Positions 9,526 to 16,880 of a DNA stretch of 64,000 nt are shown in pieces; the first letter of the stretch is position 1; each line of letters opens with the position of its first letter. The stretch covers positions 2,487,151-2,551,150 of the forward strand of contig NZ_KI783301.1 in the NCBI RefSeq assembly GCF_000510645.1, written 5' to 3'. Both the position numbers and the translations under genes were made by a program. Source of the stretch: Thermicanus aegyptius DSM 12793 (GTDB lineage: Bacteria; Bacillota; Bacilli; Thermicanales; Thermicanaceae). The notes under the pieces were generated by a model. That model did not search any database. It was not told the DNA's origin and worked only from the letters and a program-made list of their open reading frames with translations.

Positions 9526-10905
9526 TTATCTACCGCTCTCCTCCTGGGGAAAGATCTTTCCGGGATTCAGGATATTTTCGGGATCGAAGGCTTTTTTAAT
9601 GGCCCGCATCAGCTCGACCCCTTCCCCATGTTCCCTCCTCATGTATCGGATCTTCCCCACGCCGATCCCATGTTCTCCGGTACAGGTCCCCCCCTTGTCC
9701 AAAGCATATTCGGTAAGGTGGGCGTGCATCTCTTCGGCTCTCTTCATTTCTTCCCCATCCTCCACATCCACCATCATGACGGTGTGGAAATTCCCGTCGC
9801 CGATATGCCCTAGTACCCCTCCGGGGATGCCGTATTGATCCAGGAGTTTCCTCGCCAACTCCACTGCCCCCGCCAATTCGGAGAGGGGAAGGGCTACGTC
9901 GGTAAGCATCATCTTCCTGCCCGGATAGCCATGGATGAAGGAATAGGCCAGATGGTGGCGCGCCTCCCACAGCTTGGCCCGGGCTTCCTCTTCCTTCTCA
10001 AAGAAGAAACTGCCCCCCCGATTCTCCGCCGATAGCTCCTGGGCAAAGCGAAGATCTTGGGCGAGTCCGGCCTCATTCCCATGAAACTCCAAAAAGAGCG
10101 TCGGGGCCTCCTCATAATGGGATTCATGTTCCCGATTGATCTGGCGGATCGACTCGGCGTCGAGAAGCTCCACCCGGGCAATGGGGATGCCCGCCTGCAT
10201 CAGGGAATTGGCCGTAGCAACCGCTTCCCGAACCGTTGGGAAAGAAACCCTGGCCGCCACGATGGCTTCCGGCAATCCATAGACCCTGAGCAGAAGTTCG
10301 GTAAATACGCCGAGTGTCCCCTCCGACCCGACAAACAGACCGGTCAGGGAATAGCCTGCCGCCGACTTCACATAAGATCCTCCGGTGCGAATGATGCGCC
10401 CGTCGGCCAACACCACTTCCAATCCCTTCACCTGATCCCGCATCACCCCATATCGGACCGCCGTTGTCCCGCTCGCATTGGTGGCCGCCATCCCTCCCAA
10501 GGTCGCATCGGCACCGGGATCTACGGAAAAGAAAAGTCCATACTTTTTAAGTTCCTTATTAAGCTGTGTCCGGGTTACGCCGGGTTCTACCCGAACAAGA
10601 AAATCTTCCGGATAAACCTGAAGGATACGGTTCATGCGGGTCATATCCAGGCTAATCCCCCCTCTATAAGGGATCGTATGCCCCTCCAGGCTGCTGCCCA
10701 CACCAAAGGGAACGACCGGAATACGACGTTCGTTGGCAAATCGGAGAATGCGGCTTACCTCCTCCTTCGTCTCGGGAAAACAAACCACATCCGGAGCGTG
10801 AGGGGTGTGATACGACTCATCTCGGCTGTGTCGGTCCAATTCCGTAGCATTCACCGTGAAACGTTCGTGGGGCAATAAAGCGCGCAACTCTTCTCTCCAG
10901 TCCAT
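9526..10905 (-). CDS. FAD-linked oxidase, D-lactate dehydrogenase/glycolate oxidase GlcD type
   Basis: A 459-residue flavoprotein oxidising a 2-hydroxy acid, probably D-lactate or glycolate. The N-terminal PCMH-type FAD domain (about 35-215) contains VPFGVGSSLEGH and GGMAATNASGTTAVRYG. The C-terminal domain has GHIGDGNFHT and CTGEHGIGVGK, the conserved ends of the GlcD/LDHD family. Length matches the family. It is convergent with murJ and only 26 bp away. The ATG at 10905 is preceded by an AAGGAGGAGAAG ribosome site. No GlcE/GlcF partner is present, which favours a stand-alone D-lactate dehydrogenase. Confidence 0.88.
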   Translation of the reverse strand: MDWREELRALLPHERFTVNATELDRHSRDESYHTPHAPDVVCFPETKEEVSRILRFANERRIPVVPFGVGSSLEGHTIPYRGGISLDMTRMNRILQVYPEDFLVRVEPGVTRTQLNKELKKYGLFFSVDPGADATLGGMAATNASGTTAVRYGVMRDQVKGLEVVLADGRIIRTGGSYVKSAAGYSLTGLFVGSEGTLGVFTELLLRVYGLPEAIVAARVSFPTVREAVATANSLMQAGIPIARVELLDAESIRQINREHESHYEEAPTLFLEFHGNEAGLAQDLRFAQELSAENRGGSFFFEKEEEARAKLWEARHHLAYSFIHGYPGRKMMLTDVALPLSELAGAVELARKLLDQYGIPGGVLGHIGDGNFHTVMMVDVEDGEEMKRAEEMHAHLTEYALDKGGTCTGEHGIGVGKIRYMRREHGEGVELMRAIKKAFDPENILNPGKIFPQEESGR

Positions 10906-11094
10906 TTCTTCTCCTCCTTGAATACATGGCTCTTTTTACTGATTGCTCTTTTTCCTCCGTTATGGTTGATGTTACACCCGCCCTTCGTCACGATGCAAGG
11001 GGTTGGGAAGCAAAAATGGCTTGACGAACCGGAGGATGTGAGAAATACTAGGGAAGAGATAGATTGAACCCTATACATAGAAAGGAACTTGAAT

Positions 11095-11997
11095 ATGCGG
11101 ATACTGATCACCGGTGGAGCGGGATTTATCGGCTCCCACATCGCCCAAGCCTGTGTAGAAAAAGGGTTTGAAACCTATATCTTTGATGATCTGTCGACCG
11201 GGAGGGAGGAAAACCTCTTTCCGGAAGCCCACTTCATCAAGGGCGATCTGGCCGATGCTCCGCTGGAAGACCTCCTCGCCGATATACAGCCCGATTACCT
11301 CATCCACGAAGCGGCACAGGCCTCCGTTCCGGTTTCAACGAAGGATCCCTGTCGGGACGCGGAGATCAATATCCTCGGTACGGTCCGTCTCCTTGAAGCT
11401 GCGAAGAAATCCAATGTAAAAAAGGTCGTTTACGCCTCTTCCGCCGCCGTCTATGGGAATCCGGTTCGCCTCCCCATCGACGAGAGCCATCCCCAACATC
11501 CCCTCTCCTTCTACGGAGTCAGCAAATATGTCCCGGAATTTTATTTAGACCTCTATTGGAAACATTTTGGACTCCCCTATACCGTCCTCCGCTATGCCAA
11601 TGTGTATGGCCCCCGACAGGTGGCACACGGTGAAGGGGGGGTAGTGGCCATCTTCGCCGATAAAATCAAACGAGGAGAAAAATTATCCGTCTATGGGGAC
11701 GGGGATCAAACCCGTGATTTCATCTACGTCTCCGATGTGGTGGCGGCCAATCTGGCCGCACTCGAGCGGGGGACAGGGGAAATATTTAACATTGGGACCG
11801 GGATCCCCACCTCGGTGAACCAATTGATCAAAGCCTTTGAAGAGATCCTGGGACACCCGGTAGAAAAAGAATATCTCCCGCCTAGGGAGGGAGATATTCG
11901 AGATAGCTTATTTCACATCAATAAGGCCGTCAAGGAGCTTGCTTGGTCTCCCAAGGTATCGCTGGCGGAAGGATTGCGCCGTACCCTCAGTAGCTGA
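11095..11997 (+). CDS. NAD-dependent nucleotide-sugar epimerase (UDP-glucose 4-epimerase-like)
   Basis: A 300-residue extended short-chain dehydrogenase. The NAD loop is GGAGFIGSH (residues 7-15), the catalytic pair is in YGVSKY (Y-x3-K), and VYGPRQ and GDGDQTRDFIYV are the standard GalE-like motifs. ATG at 11095 was chosen because the AAAGGA site is 8 nt upstream; the TTG at 11089 would be too close. It overlaps the convergent DUF350 gene by 11 bp. With the neighbouring sugar dehydrogenase and glycosyltransferases it likely supplies a galactose-type nucleotide sugar. Substrate is inferred. Confidence 0.88.
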   Translation: MRILITGGAGFIGSHIAQACVEKGFETYIFDDLSTGREENLFPEAHFIKGDLADAPLEDLLADIQPDYLIHEAAQASVPVSTKDPCRDAEINILGTVRLLEAAKKSNVKKVVYASSAAVYGNPVRLPIDESHPQHPLSFYGVSKYVPEFYLDLYWKHFGLPYTVLRYANVYGPRQVAHGEGGVVAIFADKIKRGEKLSVYGDGDQTRDFIYVSDVVAANLAALERGTGEIFNIGTGIPTSVNQLIKAFEEILGHPVEKEYLPPREGDIRDSLFHINKAVKELAWSPKVSLAEGLRRTLSS

Positions 11998-12397
11998 TGC
12001 TTGCCCCGATGATGTAGGAGAAACTGACGGAGATCACCATGGAAAGGAATCCCACGGCCAGATTTCCCTGTTCAAGTTCCTGATCCACCCGAAATTGGGG
12101 AGTAAGAAATTCAAAGATGAGATAAGCAAGAAGAAGTAAAGCGGATCCCATTCCTCCCCATAGCAAAGACTTCCCAAGGGTATCATGATGGAGGATGGAG
12201 AAATGCAGAATATTGGAGATGCCGAAGATTTTCCCTGCCACCGCCAATGCGACGGCCAAGTTTCCCCGCTTAATCTCCTGCCAGGTGTGATACCTCGTCA
12301 TCACCTCAAATACCGTAAGAAAGAGGATGATGGCGAGTCCCGCCACGGAATAGTAGGCAATTGCCGCAATATAGGGATTATCAAGCCAATCTGCCAT
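11987..12397 (-). CDS. DUF350 family membrane protein
   Basis: A 136-residue protein with four hydrophobic segments and an internal duplication of a two-helix unit. The two halves each contain a charged motif followed by GNLAVA or GNLAVG (EIKRGNLAVALAVAGKI and ELEQGNLAVGFLSM), characteristic of the DUF350 membrane family. The function is unknown. I chose the ATG at 12397 (MADWLDNP), 8 nt after a GGGAGGAG ribosome site. No partner gene is adjacent. Confidence 0.8.
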   Translation of the reverse strand: MADWLDNPYIAAIAYYSVAGLAIILFLTVFEVMTRYHTWQEIKRGNLAVALAVAGKIFGISNILHFSILHHDTLGKSLLWGGMGSALLLLAYLIFEFLTPQFRVDQELEQGNLAVGFLSMVISVSFSYIIGASISY

Positions 12398-12591
12398 GCC
12401 ATAAACTCCTCCCACTTCATCCGGTATCCAACCTGAAAAAGAGATAAAGAAAATGACCCATGAAAGAAAGATCTCACTTACTATACGACTTTAAAGGAAA
12501 ATCGTTTCATTTCAAATTCGCACGATCTTCCTTCCTATGAAACCATCCTTCGAGTCCGACCGGCTGCCGAACAAATTTCGTTACTTTCCGT

Positions 12592-12621
12592 AAAAAAGGC
12601 TCCCACTGTTCGGGAGCCTTT
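12592..12621 (-). terminator. Intrinsic terminator, probably bidirectional
   Basis: AAAGGCTCCC pairs with GGGAGCCTTT around a 7-nt loop. Six U residues follow on the minus strand, just after the glycosyltransferase stop. The plus-strand tail is weaker. Confidence 0.8.
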
Positions 12622-12661
12622 CATTTTATTGGACGAAGTTCCGGAATCCTCTTCCTTATGT

Positions 12662-14095
12662 CTACCCTTCGTTCATCTCTTCTTTAATCTCATTGAAAAG
12701 GTGGGCCAATTGCCGTGCCTGTTCATCCCTGCGGTAGAGAGCAAGTGCACTCTCCTCCTCGGTAAAAGAGAAGAGATCAGCCAATTCTCCCCGTTTCCAT
12801 GCTTCATAAAACGTAAGGATCGCCTTCTTCATCGCCTCTAAATCGGTGGGAGAAACGGCCTGTCCGATATGAAAGCGTTCAATGATCTGCGTCGCCTCTC
12901 CAGGGAGGCTGAAGGCGAGAACGGGGCGCTTCACCGCCAGGTATTCGAAGAGTTTTCCCGGAATATAGTTCTCCGACCCAGGGGCCGTGTCGCCGATCAG
13001 GAGGAGAATGTGGGATTTCTTGAGCAGCGTGAGGGATTCCCGATGGGGAAGATATCCCAATACCTCTACGATGTCTTCAAGACCCAAGTTTTTTACCGCC
13101 TCTTCATTCTCATGGTATCCCGGATAGTCGAATATGCCGGCGAAGCGTAAGCGCAGCTCATCCCGTTTTATCCTTCCTTCATCGATCAACTCGGCCACAG
13201 CGCGCAAAAAGAGGCGGGGATTTCTCTCTTTGTAAAAGATCCCCGTATAGGCGAAGGAGAGACGATCCGGGTCGGGCTCTCCTTCAATCGCTAAATAATC
13301 ATCCGGATCATATCCGTTATGGATTACCTCAATCTGGCGAATCTCCGGAAACTTCGCCTTAAAGTTTTGGGCAAAAGAATGGGTTACGGTCGTTATGGCC
13401 GTCGCCTCCCGCATGACGGAACGCTCCATTCGTTCCTCGATCCATTCCCTCCAGGCGATGCCGGAACGGTGCATGTTCTGCGTCCAAGGATCCCGGAAAT
13501 CGGCAACCCACGGGAGCCTGGTAATGTGGGCCAAGCGGCGGGCTACCAGATGGCAGGAGTAGGGACCGGAGGTGGAGTAGATGAGGTCCACCTTCTGTTC
13601 CCGAATCGCCCTTAACCCCATGCGAACGGCAAAAGGGACCCAGAAAATGTGATCATCAGGGATGAGAATCCAATTCTTCCCTTTTTTGAGGGCCTTAAAT
13701 AGCCCCTGTTTCACCCCTTCGATCCACGAAGAGCCCTCTTTCTGCGGAAAACTCCCCCCCTCGGAAGGGGTCTTATGAATCGAAGTCTCCGTATCCCCGG
13801 ATCCATTCTTTCTCCGGCGGGAAGACTCCTGTAGAGAAGAGGTTCGAAGCCTGTTGATGGATGCGTAAGGATTAAATTCCCGCGCCCGGTAGATCGGGGT
13901 CAAATCTGGAATCTGTTGTAGGAGACTCTCATCCAGCGACGCATGGTACCGGGGGTCCACCGTTAAAACAACAGGATTCCATCCATATTGGGGGAGATAT
14001 TTGACCATTTTAAGGGGCCTCGGGACTCCACCTCCGGCGATGGGAGGAAAGAGATAGGAAATGAGCAGCACTTTCCCTTCTTTGGACACGTTCAC
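12662..14095 (-). CDS. GT4-like glycosyltransferase of an exopolysaccharide cluster
   Basis: A 477-residue GT-B glycosyltransferase. The N-terminus VLLISYLFPPIAGGGVPRP (about 9-27) is the acceptor-domain glycine loop of WcaI/GT4-type enzymes. The C-terminal region has GDTAPGSENYIPGKLFEYLAV in place of the E-x7-E motif, the usual pattern in exopolysaccharide transferases. A hydrophilic insert (about residues 80-125) is probably a flexible loop. The start is GTG at 14095; a second GTG at 14089 has better spacing to AAAGGA. It is last in the minus-strand run lepB, small peptide, sugar dehydrogenase, glycosyltransferase. Confidence 0.8.
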   Translation of the reverse strand: MNVSKEGKVLLISYLFPPIAGGGVPRPLKMVKYLPQYGWNPVVLTVDPRYHASLDESLLQQIPDLTPIYRAREFNPYASINRLRTSSLQESSRRRKNGSGDTETSIHKTPSEGGSFPQKEGSSWIEGVKQGLFKALKKGKNWILIPDDHIFWVPFAVRMGLRAIREQKVDLIYSTSGPYSCHLVARRLAHITRLPWVADFRDPWTQNMHRSGIAWREWIEERMERSVMREATAITTVTHSFAQNFKAKFPEIRQIEVIHNGYDPDDYLAIEGEPDPDRLSFAYTGIFYKERNPRLFLRAVAELIDEGRIKRDELRLRFAGIFDYPGYHENEEAVKNLGLEDIVEVLGYLPHRESLTLLKKSHILLLIGDTAPGSENYIPGKLFEYLAVKRPVLAFSLPGEATQIIERFHIGQAVSPTDLEAMKKAILTFYEAWKRGELADLFSFTEEESALALYRRDEQARQLAHLFNEIKEEMNEG

Positions 14096-14149
14096 TCATC
14101 CTTTAACCGTTACTTTATTCCTCAGGTCGTCCTTCCTATATTACGCGCC

Positions 14150-15436
14150 TCAGATCCGTATGACCTCCGCTTTTAAATCATAAGGGATCCGGTTTTTAGC
14201 ATCGACCAAGACCGCGTTTTCCGACATCCGCCCTAAAAGCTCCTGCCAACGAATCCCTTCGAAAGCCTTCTGCATGGCCAGAAAGAAGAGCCCATCCGCT
14301 CCATCCGCCGCCTCCTCCAAGGTATCCACCTTAAAGGGATAGCGGGACGGCACGGCGGGGTCATAGGCTTTGACGATCGCCCCTTTACTGATCAGAAGAG
14401 AGACCACCTGATGGCAGGGACTAATCCGGTCGTCATTGGAGTAATCCTTCATCGCCAGTCCCAAAACGGCAATCTTTGCCTCCCTGATCCCCTTTCCTCT
14501 TTTCTTTAGTCCTTCCTCCATCATGGTGACGAGGACTCCAGGTACGGCATCATTGATTTGGCGTGCCATCTCCAGAAGCCCCAATCGAAGCCCCATCTCC
14601 GCCGCCTTCGGTTGTAAATAATAATATGCGTTGGGAAGGCAATACCCTCCCACCCCCGGTCCCGGAACGAGGAGATTTACCCGTTTATGGGTATTCGCGA
14701 CCCGGATCAGCTCCGCGGTGTTAATCCCCATTCCTTCCGCGAAACGGGCAAACTCCTGGACCATGGCAATATTTACGTCCCTTTGCACATTTTCAATCAC
14801 CTTGGCCGTCTCCACAATTTTAATCGAAGAGAGAGTAATCTCCGCCTCGGTGACGAAGGAGAGGAACTCCTTCGCCCGAAGGGCCGAGGCTTCCGTCACC
14901 CCTCCCACCGCAAGGGGCATGGTGCGAAATTCCTCAAAGGCTCTCCCTTCGGCGATCCTCTCCGAAGAATAAGCCAAGTCGAAGTCAACACCGGCCTTAA
15001 GACCGCTTTTTTCCAAAATGGGAAGGAATATTTCTTCCGTCGTCCCAGGTACCACGGTGCTGCGCAGGACGACCAAATCCCCTTTCTTCAACACTTGGCT
15101 TAAGGATTCGGCGGCAGATATTAGATAGGAAAGGTCAGGGTCCCCGTTCCGTACGGGAATCCCCACCGTCACAATATAATGATTAACTTCGTTCGCCGCC
15201 TCCCGGTAATCGGTGGTGGCTCTGAAATTCCCTTTGGCCAGCTCTTCTCTAAGGATCTCGGCCAAAGGTTTCCCCTCGTCATACTCCTGGTGGTAACTGA
15301 TCCCCTGATTTAATTCTTCTACCAAGCGGGGAAGCACATCAACGCCGATCACCTTCGCACCCTTCATGGCATAACTTAAGGATAACGGCAAGCCGACAAA
15401 ACCGAGCCCGATGACGCCCACATGAAGTTGATTCAT
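14150..15436 (-). CDS. UDP-sugar 6-dehydrogenase family (nucleotide sugar dehydrogenase)
   Basis: A 428-residue four-electron NAD-dependent dehydrogenase turning a UDP-sugar into the uronic acid. It has an N-terminal Rossmann loop GVIGLGFVGLPL (about 6-17), the central motif PGTTEEI and the active-site region GPGVGGYCLPNAYYYL with the catalytic Cys. Family members usually read GGHCIPVDPYYL here, so it is a divergent WecC/UDP-ManNAc-dehydrogenase relative. The start at 15436 (MNQLHVGVIG) follows AGGGGAGAG. The longer frame to 15493 adds a charged, non-homologous tail. Confidence 0.85.
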   Translation of the reverse strand: MNQLHVGVIGLGFVGLPLSLSYAMKGAKVIGVDVLPRLVEELNQGISYHQEYDEGKPLAEILREELAKGNFRATTDYREAANEVNHYIVTVGIPVRNGDPDLSYLISAAESLSQVLKKGDLVVLRSTVVPGTTEEIFLPILEKSGLKAGVDFDLAYSSERIAEGRAFEEFRTMPLAVGGVTEASALRAKEFLSFVTEAEITLSSIKIVETAKVIENVQRDVNIAMVQEFARFAEGMGINTAELIRVANTHKRVNLLVPGPGVGGYCLPNAYYYLQPKAAEMGLRLGLLEMARQINDAVPGVLVTMMEEGLKKRGKGIREAKIAVLGLAMKDYSNDDRISPCHQVVSLLISKGAIVKAYDPAVPSRYPFKVDTLEEAADGADGLFFLAMQKAFEGIRWQELLGRMSENAVLVDAKNRIPYDLKAEVIRI

Positions 15437-15534
15437 CCATCTCTCCCCTAATCGTGGATCGGATTCTATCTCACGATCCTTCATATGAAACATGAACTAT
15501 TGTACCACATTTTTTAAAAAGGTGTATCCTCCCC

Positions 15535-15621
15535 TTATGATTTAAAGAAAAACCAATAGATCAATCCGGAGAGAATAAAGAGAGAGGCGATGACAAAGAG
15601 TATTTTCCATAATTTTTCCAT
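15535..15621 (-). CDS. 28-residue single-span membrane peptide
   Basis: A tiny gene with a near-ideal ribosome site (GGGAGGAAAAT then ATG). It encodes MEKLWKILFVIASLF followed by ILSGLIYWFFFKS: a charged N-terminus, one continuous hydrophobic helix and a lysine near the end. It lies between lepB (46 bp) and the sugar dehydrogenase (98 bp) on the same strand, so it is translated from the same message. The function is unknown; it could modulate signal peptidase or a polysaccharide enzyme in the membrane. Confidence comes from the ribosome site and clean membrane profile, not homology. Confidence 0.6.
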   Translation of the reverse strand: MEKLWKILFVIASLFILSGLIYWFFFKS

Positions 15622-15667
15622 ATTTTCCTCCCTTATAACTGCGGCCTTTGCCTATTCGCCCATTTTT

Positions 15668-16195
15668 TCATTTCAAAGAATGGGGAACAGGGAAAAGGAC
15701 AAACTCCGCCTCTCCGGCCAAGGTGGAAATGGGGATCTGCCCGATATCCGGGCTTCTGCTATCCCAGCTTGCATTCGGATGTCGATTATCCCCCATGACG
15801 AAAACATGCCCCTCCTTCACCGTTACTTCCTCCATGTCTCCGACGGTAATGGTATCCACATATTCTTCGTGGAGAATTTTCCCGTTAAGATAGACGCGCC
15901 CATCCGAGATGGAGATCCGATCTCCCGGCAAGCCAATCACCCGTTTCACAAAATATCTGCCGTCAATGGGGTTGGGAAATACAACGATATCTCCCCGATT
16001 GATCGCCCCAAAATAGAGGGGGATGCGATTCACAAATACCCGTTCATGATTTTTTATGGTGGGCATCATGGAACTGCCCTCCACGATATAAAGGGCAAAG
16101 GCTGTTTTTTGGATGACGACCGCCAACAAGAAACCAACCGCCAGGATATAGATCCATTCTTTGATCCGTTTCCCCATCGAGGATATCATGCTCAT
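15668..16195 (-). CDS. lepB: Signal peptidase I
   Basis: A 175-residue type I signal peptidase that cleaves signal peptides of exported proteins on the outer face of the membrane. One N-terminal membrane segment (about 13-35) is followed by the catalytic domain. The Ser nucleophile is S42 in EGSSMMPT and the general-base Lys is K84 in YFVKRVIGLPGD. Box E is GDNRHPNASWDSR. Length is typical of Bacillus SipS-type enzymes. It is first in a minus-strand run leading into polysaccharide genes. Confidence 0.93.
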   Translation of the reverse strand: MSMISSMGKRIKEWIYILAVGFLLAVVIQKTAFALYIVEGSSMMPTIKNHERVFVNRIPLYFGAINRGDIVVFPNPIDGRYFVKRVIGLPGDRISISDGRVYLNGKILHEEYVDTITVGDMEEVTVKEGHVFVMGDNRHPNASWDSRSPDIGQIPISTLAGEAEFVLFPVPHSLK

Positions 16196-16349
16196 CTCCC
16201 CGTTTCCCCTAAATATCTTATGCTCCTTATCCGACTGGAGAAGCCCCCGTTTTGCTCCCCTTATGCGATTTAATCAGGTTACGATCTTATTTATTTTATC
16301 ATAGAACACCGGTTTCGTCTCGATCGATCCGATTTCCACCGATTAGGAT

Positions 16350-16390
16350 TTCAATTCCGCGATGGTGACCCCGAGTCCACCCTCTCCCTG
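16350..16390. repeat. 41-bp direct repeat, copy of the mutS2 3' end (left)
   Basis: These 41 bases are identical to 16888-16928, the last codons of mutS2 before its stop. The two copies bound a 497-bp segment carrying a nucleotidyltransferase gene, as attL/attR-like or duplication-derived repeats would. Confidence 0.85.
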
Positions 16391-16391
16391 G

Positions 16392-16745
16392 TCACATATC
16401 TCGATCAAAAGAGAGGTAATCGGGGGAGATGACAAGATGCTCAGGATACAGTTTCTTTCCGACTCTGTCGATATGTTCTTTTAATTCTTTGTGGCTTAAA
16501 GAATTGTAGTCTACTACGTCCACCATATAGGGAATAGGAAGCTCTTCATTAAGATAGGTCTGTAATTGAAGCGCCAGCTCTGGAGAGCAGTGTTTCCCCT
16601 TGATGGCAAGATCAATGTCGCTTCCTTTTTTATGGTTTCCTTTGGCCCTGCTTCCAAAAAGGATCACTTCCTCAACCTCAGCATGTTGTCGAAACGCATC
16701 TAACAAGAGTTGATACGATTTTTCTGAAATTCCAAATGGATTCAT
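16392..16745 (-). CDS. MNT-domain nucleotidyltransferase (minimal nucleotidyltransferase)
   Basis: A 117-residue protein of the MNT/Pol-beta-like fold, with the signature FGSRAKGNHKKGSDIDLAIKG (G-S, then D-x-D). MNT proteins pair with HEPN-domain proteins in toxin-antitoxin modules, where MNT acts as antitoxin by AMPylating the HEPN toxin. The ATG at 16745 overlaps the stop of a 27-codon frame that looks like a HEPN-partner start and uses its GGAGAAGAG ribosome site. It sits between 41-bp direct repeats of the mutS2 3' end, so it appears to be a small acquired cassette. No full HEPN gene is present. Confidence 0.8.
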   Translation of the reverse strand: MNPFGISEKSYQLLLDAFRQHAEVEEVILFGSRAKGNHKKGSDIDLAIKGKHCSPELALQLQTYLNEELPIPYMVDVVDYNSLSHKELKEHIDRVGKKLYPEHLVISPDYLSFDRDM

Positions 16746-16825
16746 CGCTCTTCTCCTAGCTTTAACAAAACTTGTTTCATCGCATTGAAATAATGCCGCT
16801 GTTTCCATCGTATATCCGCGCTCAT
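16742..16825 (-). pseudogene. Short HEPN-partner-like remnant or leader peptide
   Basis: A 27-codon frame with a good ribosome site (GTGAGGGAAAATC then ATG) begins MSADIRWKQR. This resembles the D-I-R-W-K-Q-R start of HI0074-type nucleotidyltransferase partner (HEPN) proteins. After K-L-G-E-E-R it ends at a TGA that overlaps the MNT start codon. I read it as an internally deleted HEPN gene, now at most a leader peptide coupling translation of the MNT gene. Confidence 0.5.
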
Positions 16826-16880
16826 GATTTTCCCTCACTTATTGTTTATTTTTCGCAAACACCTTTTGCCTTTTATTGGA

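Noticed and set aside
10057-10878. 273-codon plus-strand frame opposite the FAD oxidase
   Set aside because: Shadow of the oxidase; no family-like motifs and no independent ribosome site.
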